From positions 1-64,000 of the forward strand of contig CAJTOJ010000004.1 in the NCBI GenBank assembly GCA_910577665.1: a stretch of 64,000 nucleotides of DNA, written 5' to 3'. Under the pieces are notes generated by a model, which saw only the letters and a program-made list of their open reading frames with translations, ran no database searches and was not told the origin of the DNA. Shown here piece after piece: positions 9,273 to 16,700 of the stretch; positions within the stretch are counted from its first letter, which is position 1; every line of letters starts with the position of its first letter. Position numbers and translations under genes: made by a program. The stretch comes from an uncultured Acetatifactor sp. (GTDB taxonomy: Bacteria; Bacillota; Clostridia; Lachnospirales; Lachnospiraceae).

Positions 9273-9595
9273 CCGATACACCAGTGCAGGAATCCTTGCG
9301 CAATCAGCACGGGCTGTCCGGCCTGGTACGGCGTTGCTGTCAGTCAGCGATGCCACTGCATCGCCTCCTTCCTCCGCCTTGCCTTGACGCGGACGGCAGG
9401 CACTTTATCCGGGAATGCATGTACCCATGTATCAGAGCGTTGTGTGGAAATTTGAGGGAGTTTTAAAGGACTGGTCATGGAGTATGGTAGTCATATGAAA
9501 AAAGGTTGACAGATGCAAACAAATGTTTTATCCTGGAGGAATAAGAACGCCTGTTCTGATATGTATACATTTTTTGAAAGGGACACAGGATTCAC
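9273..9595. other. spacer with small hairpins and a 21-bp repeat copy
   Basis: No coding region is supported. It holds a small hairpin (GATGCCACTGCATC near 9350), the second copy of the 21-bp TTGAGGGAGTTTTAA motif at 9452-9472, and a possible TTGACA at 9505. An open frame at 9187-9387 is a shadow of the epimerase end. Confidence 0.5.
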
Positions 9596-9624
9596 ATGAC
9601 ATTTTGCCAAAATAGGGGTATACT
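9596..9624 (+). promoter_or_regulatory. sigma-A-type promoter of the DUF1653 gene
   Basis: ATGACA (9596-9601) and TATACT (9619-9624) with 17-base spacing. Transcription would start near 9631, at or after the upstream ATG, which argues that the true start codon is ATG 9655. Confidence 0.55.
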
Positions 9625-9654
9625 TTCTGTATGAAGGAAAGGAGTCTTGGACAA

Positions 9655-10209
9655 ATGTCATTTATTCCAAAACCACAGGAGATTTACAAGCATTTTAAGG
9701 GAAACCTGTATCAGATCACTGCCATAGCGGAACATACGGAGACGGGGGAGCTTCTGGTGGTCTATCAGGCGTTATATGGGGATTTTAGGACCTATGCCAG
9801 GCCCCTGGCCATGTTCACACAGCGCCTGGATCGGAAGAAGTATCCGGATGCAGACCAGGAGTTCCGCTTTGAACTACAGGGACCAGAAGGGGCAAGGCAG
9901 CGGGAGGAAGCAAAGGACATGGAATCTGTCAGGGAGGAGACCCAGGCAGAGGGCGGTGTGGACATGGAGGAACCTACAGAGGCAGAGCTCACACTGGATC
10001 CCATGGTGCTGGAATTCCTGGACGCTGATACCTACGAGCAACGTCTGAATATCATGGCTGGCCTGCACCACAGGATCACAGATGACATGATCACCACTAT
10101 GGCCATTGCCTGTGATGTAGAGGTGGGAGATGGCGGGGTAGAAGAGCGCTATGAAGCGTTGAAGACATGTCTGGTGACCATGCAGCGGTATGAGTGCATC
10201 CGCTTGTAG
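9655..10209 (+). CDS. DUF1653 domain protein
   Basis: 184 residues. The N-terminal part (about residues 1-60) matches the DUF1653 pattern: PQEIYKHFKGNLYQI, then VVYQALYGDFRTYARPL and an FTQRLDRKKYPD tail. The C-terminal 75 residues are a helical region (LEFLDADTYEQRLNIMAGL onward) that is usual in longer clostridial members. Biochemical role unknown. The promoter and AAAGGAG site place the start at ATG 9655 rather than 9631. The 5'-nucleotidase gene follows 65 bases later and may be co-transcribed. Confidence 0.85.
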   Translation: MSFIPKPQEIYKHFKGNLYQITAIAEHTETGELLVVYQALYGDFRTYARPLAMFTQRLDRKKYPDADQEFRFELQGPEGARQREEAKDMESVREETQAEGGVDMEEPTEAELTLDPMVLEFLDADTYEQRLNIMAGLHHRITDDMITTMAIACDVEVGDGGVEERYEALKTCLVTMQRYECIRL

Positions 10210-10274
10210 GGTGGCTGTTTCCCTTTAGAATGCGAGTAGCATCTGTAGTGTAACGCATGGGAAGGGAGCGGCAT

Positions 10275-11369
10275 ATGGCACACGGGCTTGACGGGAAGAT
10301 GGTAATAGGGGTTTCATCCAGGGCACTCTTCGACCTGACGGTTGAAAACGAGATTTTTGAGCGTTGCGGAGTGGAGGCATACTGTAGATACCAGTTGGAG
10401 CATGAGCAGGATATCCTGAAGCCGGGACCAGGTTTTGAGCTGGTCAGGTCGCTGGCCGGCCTAAACGGACAGGGGGAAGCCGGGAACCTGGTGGAGATCA
10501 TTATTATGTCCCGGAACAGTCCGGACACCTCCCTCAGGATATTCAATACCATAGCCTATTACGGGCTGCCTATCACCCGCTCTGTTCTGGTAAGCGGAGC
10601 TTCCCTGGCGCCCTACTTGACAGTTTTCCATCCGGATCTGTTCCTGTCTGCCTGTGAGGAGGATGTGCAGAGTGCCATTGACAGTGGCATTGCAGCCGGG
10701 ATTATCTGTACTGGCACAACCGGTTCCACAGGGGCTTGGGCATATGGAACAGGTATCATGGACAATACCCTGGCTGTGGACCGGGCCATGGGACAGCAAA
10801 AGGAACTGGCGTCATTCCGGGGAAAGCACAAAGAGGATACAGCCAGGGGAGGCCGCAGGGGCAGGCAGACCGAAAGAAGCAGTGTGGAAGAGACAGGTGC
10901 CGCCCTGGCCCGGTGGGCCAGACAGGAAAAAAGGCAGATCCGGATGGCTTTTGACGGGGACGCAGTGTTGTTTACAGATGAGTCCGAGAGGATATTCCGG
11001 GAACAGGGTCTGGACGCCTTTGAGGAACATGAACAAAGGCGGGCCAGGGAACCCCTTGCAGAAGGACCCTTTGCCCATTTCCTGAAGAAGCTTTCAGACC
11101 TGCAGAGGCATTTTGGAACCCAGGACTGTCCTATCCGGACGGCCCTTGTGACTTCCCGTTCGGCTCCGGCCCATGAGCGGGTGATCCGTACCATGCGGGC
11201 CTGGAACGTGCGGGTAGACGAAGCCTTTTTCCTGGGAGGACTGGAGAAGAAGGAGGTGCTGAAAGCCTTCGGTGCACAGATTTTTTTTGATGACCAGTCT
11301 GTACATATCCAGGCTGCGGCACAGCATGTTCCGGCTGCCAGGGTTCCCTACGGATGTGGGAGGAAGTAG
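10275..11369 (+). CDS. cytosolic 5'-nucleotidase (NT5C1-like family)
   Basis: Predicted to remove the 5'-phosphate of nucleoside monophosphates. The 364-residue protein fits the 5'-nucleotidase family typified by cytosolic IA/IB enzymes: N-terminal MVIGVSSRALFDLTVENEIF, the middle ISRNSPDT-type segment read here as MSRNSPDTSLRIFN, and RMAFDGDAVLFTDESE, the DxD-type catalytic core. The C-terminal FFDDQSVHIQAA is also a HAD-like acidic motif. Start ATG 10275 has GGGAG six bases upstream; ATG 10257 has none. Small charged insert at residues 180-215. Confidence 0.85.
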   Translation: MAHGLDGKMVIGVSSRALFDLTVENEIFERCGVEAYCRYQLEHEQDILKPGPGFELVRSLAGLNGQGEAGNLVEIIIMSRNSPDTSLRIFNTIAYYGLPITRSVLVSGASLAPYLTVFHPDLFLSACEEDVQSAIDSGIAAGIICTGTTGSTGAWAYGTGIMDNTLAVDRAMGQQKELASFRGKHKEDTARGGRRGRQTERSSVEETGAALARWARQEKRQIRMAFDGDAVLFTDESERIFREQGLDAFEEHEQRRAREPLAEGPFAHFLKKLSDLQRHFGTQDCPIRTALVTSRSAPAHERVIRTMRAWNVRVDEAFFLGGLEKKEVLKAFGAQIFFDDQSVHIQAAAQHVPAARVPYGCGRK

Positions 11370-11431
11370 CCTGGTCCAATGGCTACTTGATGGGATGCAG
11401 TAGGGCTGGCGTCACATGACAGGAGAGAGAA

Positions 11432-13264
11432 ATGCAATATGAAAATATAACAACGGGCATCTTCCTGGAACGTCCCAACCGCTTTCTGGCCAAAGTGGAA
11501 GTGGAGGGGTGTATTGAGACCGTGCATGTGAAGAATACAGGAAGATGCAGGGAATTGCTGGTGCCAGGTGCACAGGTTTACCTGGACAGGAGTCATGTCC
11601 CAGGGCGCAAGACCCTGTACGACCTGGTGGCAGTGCAAAAAGGGGAGCGGCTGATCAACATGGACTCCCAGGCCCCCAACAGGGCAGTGGACCAATGGCT
11701 ACAGGAGGGAGGGCTGTTTCCGTCTCCCTCCCTGGTGCGTCCGGAGACAAAATATGGGAATTCCCGTTTTGACTTTTATGTGGAGGCAGATGGGGAAAAA
11801 ATATTCATAGAGGTAAAAGGTGTGACCCTGGAGGAGGAAGGTGTTGTCCGCTTCCCGGATGCACCTTCCGAGAGGGCGGTGAAGCACGTGGAGGAGTTGG
11901 TGGCTGCAAAACGTGACGGATACCGCGCTTTTGTACTGTTTGTGATCCAGATGGAAAAGGTATCTTATTTTATGCCCAACCAAGATACCCATCCGGCTTT
12001 TGCACAGGCCCTCTGTGCCGCTGCCAGGGAGGGTGTGGAGATATTGGCCTATGATTGTCATGTGACGGAAAACACCATGCATCTGAGGCAGAGGGTTCCC
12101 GTGATTCTGGGAGAGGAAGATTTTGGAAAAAATTCGGTTCCTGTTAAGAAAACCTTAAAAATAGGAGTCTTGCAGGCCATTCCCAAACCGCTCTTAAAGT
12201 GGTATGATGAGAACAGACGGATACTGCCCTGGAGGGAGGAGCCCACACCATACCGGGTGTGGATATCGGAGATCATGCTCCAGCAGACCAGGGTGGAAGC
12301 TGTGAAGTCATACTTTGAACGCTTTATGGGTGCACTGCCCCACATCAAGGCCCTGGCGGAGGTGGAGGAGGAGACACTGCTTAAGCTCTGGGAGGGACTG
12401 GGCTATTACAACAGGGCCAGGAACCTGCAGAAGGCGGCTATCCAGATCTGCCAGGATTATGGCGGTGTCATGCCCGATACCTATGAGGAACTTCTGAAGC
12501 TGACCGGAATAGGAAGCTATACGGCCGGGGCCGTTGCATCCATTGCTTTTGGCAGGCCGGAGCCTGCAGTGGATGGGAATGTGCTGCGGGTGGTCTCCCG
12601 CATCAGGGAGGACGGGCGCCTGATCTCAGAGCCGAAGGTGAAGGCGGCAGTGGAACAGGAACTGCGGGCAGTAATGCCCCAGAGGCGTCCCGGGGATTTC
12701 AACCAGGCTATGATGGAACTGGGAGCCTGCGTCTGCATTCCAAACGGGGCACCCCTGTGCCATGCCTGTCCCCTGGCAGAAGTCTGTATGGCCCATCTGC
12801 ACGGTACACAGCTCTCTTACCCCAGAAAGACCCCCAAAAAGGCCAGGACTGTGGAAGAGAAGACGATCCTGGTGGTCAGGGATGCCATGTGTGCAGCCAT
12901 TCGCAGGAGACCTTCCAGGGGATTGCTGGCTGGGATGTACGAATTTCCTTCCATGGAAGGATTCCACACACCAAAAGAGGTGGTGGCATATCTGGCAGCC
13001 AATGGGATCAAGGTTCTGCGCATTCAGCCCCTGGAGGATGGCAGACACATTTTCACACACAGGGAATGGCACATGAAGGGGTATATGATCCGTGTGGATG
13101 AACTGGAACAGGAGCATCCTGGAGAACAGGTGAGGGACTGGTGCTACATCCCCCCCGAGGAGATCCTGGATCGTTATCCCATTCCCTCGGCATTTGCCAC
13201 TTACACCAAATATCTGAATATTGAGCTGAAACACTGGAAGTATGAGGAGGAGAACAGACTGTGA
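11432..13264 (+). CDS. SfsA-MutY fusion protein
   Basis: One uninterrupted 610-residue frame joins two complete proteins. Residues 1-230 are SfsA (ERPNRFLAKV, HVKNTGRCRELL, RFDFYVEADG, IEVKGVTLEE), a nuclease-fold protein with a PD-(D/E)xK-like EVK core. Residues 245-610 are the A/G-specific adenine glycosylase MutY, which removes A opposite 8-oxoG: catalytic Glu280 in SEIMLQQT, HhH motif LTGIGSYTAGAV, Asp381 in VDGNV, iron-sulfur ligands C435/C443/C446/C452 (C-x7-C-x2-C-x5-C) and a NUDIX-like 8-oxoG recognition domain. The two are normally separate. No stop or frame shift lies at the junction. The stop overlaps the next start (GTGA). Confidence 0.93.
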   Translation: MQYENITTGIFLERPNRFLAKVEVEGCIETVHVKNTGRCRELLVPGAQVYLDRSHVPGRKTLYDLVAVQKGERLINMDSQAPNRAVDQWLQEGGLFPSPSLVRPETKYGNSRFDFYVEADGEKIFIEVKGVTLEEEGVVRFPDAPSERAVKHVEELVAAKRDGYRAFVLFVIQMEKVSYFMPNQDTHPAFAQALCAAAREGVEILAYDCHVTENTMHLRQRVPVILGEEDFGKNSVPVKKTLKIGVLQAIPKPLLKWYDENRRILPWREEPTPYRVWISEIMLQQTRVEAVKSYFERFMGALPHIKALAEVEEETLLKLWEGLGYYNRARNLQKAAIQICQDYGGVMPDTYEELLKLTGIGSYTAGAVASIAFGRPEPAVDGNVLRVVSRIREDGRLISEPKVKAAVEQELRAVMPQRRPGDFNQAMMELGACVCIPNGAPLCHACPLAEVCMAHLHGTQLSYPRKTPKKARTVEEKTILVVRDAMCAAIRRRPSRGLLAGMYEFPSMEGFHTPKEVVAYLAANGIKVLRIQPLEDGRHIFTHREWHMKGYMIRVDELEQEHPGEQVRDWCYIPPEEILDRYPIPSAFATYTKYLNIELKHWKYEEENRL

Positions 13265-14289
13265 AGTTGTTATCTATTGCAATACCATGCTATAACTCAG
13301 AAAACTATATGAGAAAATGCATAGAATCCCTTCTGCCCGGAGGGGAGGATGTGGAGATCATCATTGTGGATGATGGTTCTACCAGGGATCGGACAGCAGA
13401 GATTGCCGATGAATATGCGGCCCTCTACCCGACCACTGTACGGGTGGTGCACAAGGAGAACGGCGGTCACGGGTCGGCAGTGAATGTGGGCATTGCCACT
13501 GCCACAGGGCTCTATTTCAAGGTGGTAGACAGTGATGACTGGGTGAAGCAGGATGCCTACTTTAAAGTACTGGATACTTTGAGAGAGCTGGCAGGAGGCA
13601 GCAGTGCCCTGGATATGCTGATCTGTAACTATGTGTATGAGAAGGAGGGCGAGAAGCGCAAGAAGATCATACATTACCGCCACACCCTTCCTCAGGAAGA
13701 AATATTTACCTGGGAAGACTGCCATCATTTTCTGAAGGGGCATTATATCTTGATGCATTCGGTGATCTTCCGCACAAGGCTGCTGAAGGAATGCGGAATC
13801 AAGCTGCCGGAGCATACGTTTTATGTGGACAATCTGTATGTGTTTGAACCGCTGCCCTATGTGAAGAACCTGTATTACCTGGATGTGAATTTCTACCGCT
13901 ACTATATTGGCAGGGAGGATCAGTCTGTGAATGAGCAGGTAATGATTTCCCGGATCGACCAGCAGCTTATGGTTAACAGACTGATGATTGATTACCTGGT
14001 GGCTAAGAAGGCAGAGATTTTGAAGAATAAACGTCTTTATCAGTATATGCGCAATTACCTGGAGATCATCACCACGGTATCCAGTGTGCTGCTGATCAGG
14101 TCTGACACCCAGGAGAACCTGGAGAAGAAAAAGGAGTTGTGGCAATACTTGAAGGAAAAGGACAAGAAACTATATGTATGGATGCGTAACGGCATTATGG
14201 GAGGTACCATGAACCTGCCTGGACGGGGGGGACGGATGATCTCCGTGGAGAGCTATCGGATCTGCCAGAAGATTTTTAAGTTCAACTAA
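13261..14289 (+). CDS. family 2 glycosyltransferase
   Basis: GT-A fold transferase moving a nucleotide-sugar residue to an unknown acceptor, probably a cell-surface glycan. 342 residues. Visible: N-terminal LLSIAIPCYNSENYM, the nucleotide-binding IIIVDDGSTRD and the metal-binding VDSDDWV (DxD equivalent). No membrane segment is obvious. It starts at a GTG that overlaps the stop of the SfsA-MutY gene by four bases and uses an AGGAGG site inside that gene, so translation is probably coupled. Followed by a strong terminator. Confidence 0.9.
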   Translation: MKLLSIAIPCYNSENYMRKCIESLLPGGEDVEIIIVDDGSTRDRTAEIADEYAALYPTTVRVVHKENGGHGSAVNVGIATATGLYFKVVDSDDWVKQDAYFKVLDTLRELAGGSSALDMLICNYVYEKEGEKRKKIIHYRHTLPQEEIFTWEDCHHFLKGHYILMHSVIFRTRLLKECGIKLPEHTFYVDNLYVFEPLPYVKNLYYLDVNFYRYYIGREDQSVNEQVMISRIDQQLMVNRLMIDYLVAKKAEILKNKRLYQYMRNYLEIITTVSSVLLIRSDTQENLEKKKELWQYLKEKDKKLYVWMRNGIMGGTMNLPGRGGRMISVESYRICQKIFKFN

Positions 14290-14312
14290 TGCTGGTCACA
14301 TATTCTATATAT

Positions 14313-14355
14313 ACACAAAGAAAGCCTCCGGGGATCACCCGGAGGCTTTCTTTGT
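14313..14355. terminator. bidirectional intrinsic terminator
   Basis: A near-perfect inverted repeat of about 19 bp (arms CACAAAGAAAGCCTCCGGG and its complement) around a 5-base loop, with A tract before and T tract after. It separates the convergent glycosyltransferase and PAP2 genes. Confidence 0.9.
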
Positions 14356-14356
14356 G

Positions 14357-15052
14357 TTATCCGATCTGAGGAGTTCCTTTGCCACGCTGGGTTCTGCCCG
14401 CAAAGACCAGTTCCCGCCTGTACACACATACATAGAGGACACCGCCCATTACCAGGCCGGTGATCACATCAAACATGGAATGCTGTTTGATGAAGACGGT
14501 GGATAATATAATGGACATTGCCAGCAGCAGGGAACCGATCCGGATGCAACGTCTGCCAGACAGCTCTTTGCTATGCATCACTGCAAAATGTGCTCCCATG
14601 GAATTGAACACATGGATGCTGGGCCAGAGATTGGTAGGGGTATCCGTGCGCCAGAGGGCTGCTACCATGTCCGTGAAAATATTGTCCCTGGGCATCACCA
14701 GCGGCCGTAGCAGATGTCCGTTTGGCCACAGGGTGGACACCACCAGAAACACGGTCATGCCGGTGAACAGGAAGGCGCAGGCCTTGTAATAATCCTGTTT
14801 GTTTTTGAAGAACAGGAAGAGCACCACCACAGACACATAGGCAAACCATAAAAAGTATGGGATGACAAACACTTCACAGAAAGGAATATAGTCGTCTATG
14901 GACATGTGGATCACATGGAAATTCTTGGTGTTGGTCCGTTCCAGCCATGCAAACCAGGACAGATAGATTACCATATATACCAGAAGAGGAATCCCATGTT
15001 TATATTTATGGAAAAATGTTTTTGCTGTATTCATCTTGACCATGCCTTTCAT
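14357..15052 (-). CDS. PAP2-family membrane phosphatase
   Basis: Integral membrane protein of 231 residues with about five or six hydrophobic segments. It has the acid phosphatase triad in the PAP2 order: RPLVMPRD region, PSIHVFNS and FIKQHSMFDVITG (His and Asp of motif 3). Likely acts on a lipid phosphate such as phosphatidic acid or undecaprenyl pyrophosphate at the membrane; the pattern also resembles inositol-phosphoceramide-synthase-like members. The next gene upstream on the same strand is a lipid kinase, hinting at opposed lipid phosphorylation roles. Starts at residues 1, 4 or 7 are all possible. Confidence 0.85.
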   Translation of the reverse strand: MKGMVKMNTAKTFFHKYKHGIPLLVYMVIYLSWFAWLERTNTKNFHVIHMSIDDYIPFCEVFVIPYFLWFAYVSVVVLFLFFKNKQDYYKACAFLFTGMTVFLVVSTLWPNGHLLRPLVMPRDNIFTDMVAALWRTDTPTNLWPSIHVFNSMGAHFAVMHSKELSGRRCIRIGSLLLAMSIILSTVFIKQHSMFDVITGLVMGGVLYVCVYRRELVFAGRTQRGKGTPQIG

Positions 15053-15169
15053 TTCTTATTCCGCCAACGGACCTGCAATAAGCCTGCCCACTGTTTCGTT
15101 TCTTAGTATAGTCGGAAAAAAATAAAATGCAATGGTTTTTTTCACTTCTTTAAAAATATTTAGAAAACC

Positions 15170-16105
15170 TTAAGGTGTGGGAATGAGGAGCCGGATGCCA
15201 TGCTGTCTGCAGGAGACAGTAATCCGGGAAGCCTTTCGTACCACCTCCCCGTCCGTGTGTACCCACATGGGAGTACCGGTTTCAATGGTCACAGAACGCG
15301 CCCGGTAAGGGCTGACTCCCTGAAAGCGGTAATGCTTCCCTTTAAATGCGGTGGGAAGTGCAAAGAGGATCAGCAGTTTTGACAGATCTCCCACACTGCA
15401 CAGATCCAGGATACCATCGGTTGGGTCGGCGTCTGGCGCAAACATAAAGCCGCCGCCTTCAAACCGATGGATCATACAGCAGGTGAACAACATATTGCCA
15501 ATATCAATGGAAGTCTTCCCATCCAGGGTCAGTCTGCCAGGGATGGGCTTTGCAGTGAACAACAGCTTCAGGGCTACGCCCAGATAGGTTAGCTTGCCAA
15601 GCCCAAGCCGGTTCAGTACTTTTTTCATCCGGGAGTGCAGCACCTCCTCACACACGGCGGCATCATAGCCAATACCGCAGCTTACACAGAAATGCCGGAT
15701 ACTGCCATCGGGATAGGTGACAGTTCCCAGATCCATGGAACCCGGACGCCCGGTATGAAGAATCAAGTCCAGCGCCTCCCTGGGTGCAGTGGGAATGTGC
15801 ATGCCCCTGGCCAGGTCATTGCTGGAACCGGTGGGAATGTAGCCAAGGATCACCTGTGAGGTATCGGGCAGTCCCTGCAGGACTTCATTCATGGTGCCGT
15901 CCCCGCCCAGAACGATCATGTGAATGGACGGAGTATCGGCTGACCGGGCAATCTCTGCTGCCATCCGGCTTACATCCCCGGGCTTTTCGGAAAAATAGGG
16001 GTGGTAGGGCACATTCCCCCGGCGCAGGGCCGGTTCTACCTGTTCTTTCCATATTTTATGGCCCCTGCCGGAGCGGGAAGCGGGATTGACAATGATATGG
16101 TACAT
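15170..16105 (-). CDS. diacylglycerol kinase-family lipid kinase
   Basis: Phosphorylates a membrane lipid such as diacylglycerol, probably returning it to the phospholipid pool (DgkB/YegS type). 311 residues. Visible: NPASRSGRG at the start, the catalytic GGDGTMNEVLQG and GSSNDLARG, all in the N-terminal half, then the beta-rich lipid-binding C-terminal domain with MDLG and IGYDAAV. It lies upstream of the PAP2 gene on the same strand with a 117-base gap. Exact substrate is inference. Confidence 0.9.
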   Translation of the reverse strand: MYHIIVNPASRSGRGHKIWKEQVEPALRRGNVPYHPYFSEKPGDVSRMAAEIARSADTPSIHMIVLGGDGTMNEVLQGLPDTSQVILGYIPTGSSNDLARGMHIPTAPREALDLILHTGRPGSMDLGTVTYPDGSIRHFCVSCGIGYDAAVCEEVLHSRMKKVLNRLGLGKLTYLGVALKLLFTAKPIPGRLTLDGKTSIDIGNMLFTCCMIHRFEGGGFMFAPDADPTDGILDLCSVGDLSKLLILFALPTAFKGKHYRFQGVSPYRARSVTIETGTPMWVHTDGEVVRKASRITVSCRQHGIRLLIPTP

Positions 16106-16245
16106 AGGTGTCCTCTTCTTTCGCTGTATGAGTGGATATTTCCTTTGTTGCCCTGTTTTCCTGAATGATTGCTTTAAGCATATGTGAGAACGGTGGCTTT
16201 GTCAATGAAGAATTTTGGTTCCTTGCATTTTTCACCCGGTATTGC

Positions 16246-16378
16246 GTTACTGTTCACTCCGTTCACAGTAACAGATGCGCAAAAATCGCAAGAACAGCGA
16301 TTTCGCACACGCAGTCTCGGGTTTGTCACGCAAAGAACACGTGAAAACACCTGGCGGCAGTATCAAGTGAACAGTAAC
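16246..16378 (+). mobile_element. MITE-like element, copy A
   Basis: 133 bp bounded by GTTACTGTTCACT and AGTGAACAGTAAC. It is flanked by a perfect 8-bp direct repeat GGTATTGC at 16238-16245 and 16379-16386, the mark of a transposition event. Inside: a left-end palindrome, a hairpin with stem AAATCGC and loop AAGAACA, the shared core CTCGGGTTTGTCACGC, then GTGAAAACACCTGGCG. No coding capacity. It sits just upstream of the ileS promoter. Confidence 0.85.
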
Positions 16379-16416
16379 GGTATTGCCGTGAACTTTGACT
16401 TCCATGCAGGTTATAC

Positions 16417-16446
16417 TTGACAAATAAAAAAGCACTGGTCTATAAT
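16417..16446 (+). promoter_or_regulatory. sigma-A promoter of ileS
   Basis: TTGACA (16417-16422) and TATAAT (16441-16446), both perfect, with 18-base spacing. It begins 39 bases after the end of MITE copy A and would produce a leader of about 248 bases before ileS. Confidence 0.8.
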
Positions 16447-16452
16447 GGCTTC

Positions 16453-16700
16453 ACGGCAGGAATTAAGCACAGACAGCAAATGCCTATGGAAGAGAAGAGC
16501 TGTCCGGGGAAAGAAGCAGCCAGGCGGCTTCGTCCTTATACGGGACGGGGTCTTTTTTGTGTGATGTATACCTGCTGCGTATCTGTTTTTCAGGAAGTCC
16601 TGCCTGGTTTATGTGAAAGCAGGAAGAGATGTCCGGGAGGAGTCTTACGGGAAGTCTTTCCAGGAAAATGTTGAGAGAAGAGAAAGGGAGAGATCAGACT
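16453..16700 (+). ncRNA. ileS leader with attenuator-like hairpin
   Basis: The leader contains CGTCC-TTATAC-GGGACG at 16531-16547 followed by TCTTTTTT (16551-16558), an intrinsic-terminator shape in mid-leader. The CTTCGTCC...GGGACG style recalls the terminators of T-box leaders that control aminoacyl-tRNA synthetase genes, but the 14-base T-box (GGGTGGTACCGCG) is not present and the stretch is too short for a standard stem I. I call it an unassigned attenuator candidate. Confidence 0.4.

Noticed and set aside
16488..16525. Similarity of GTCCGGGGAAAGAAGCAGCC to the SRP RNA domain
   Set aside because: The GGAA tetraloop stem cannot form with proper pairing and the flanking helix is absent, so an ffs gene is not supported.
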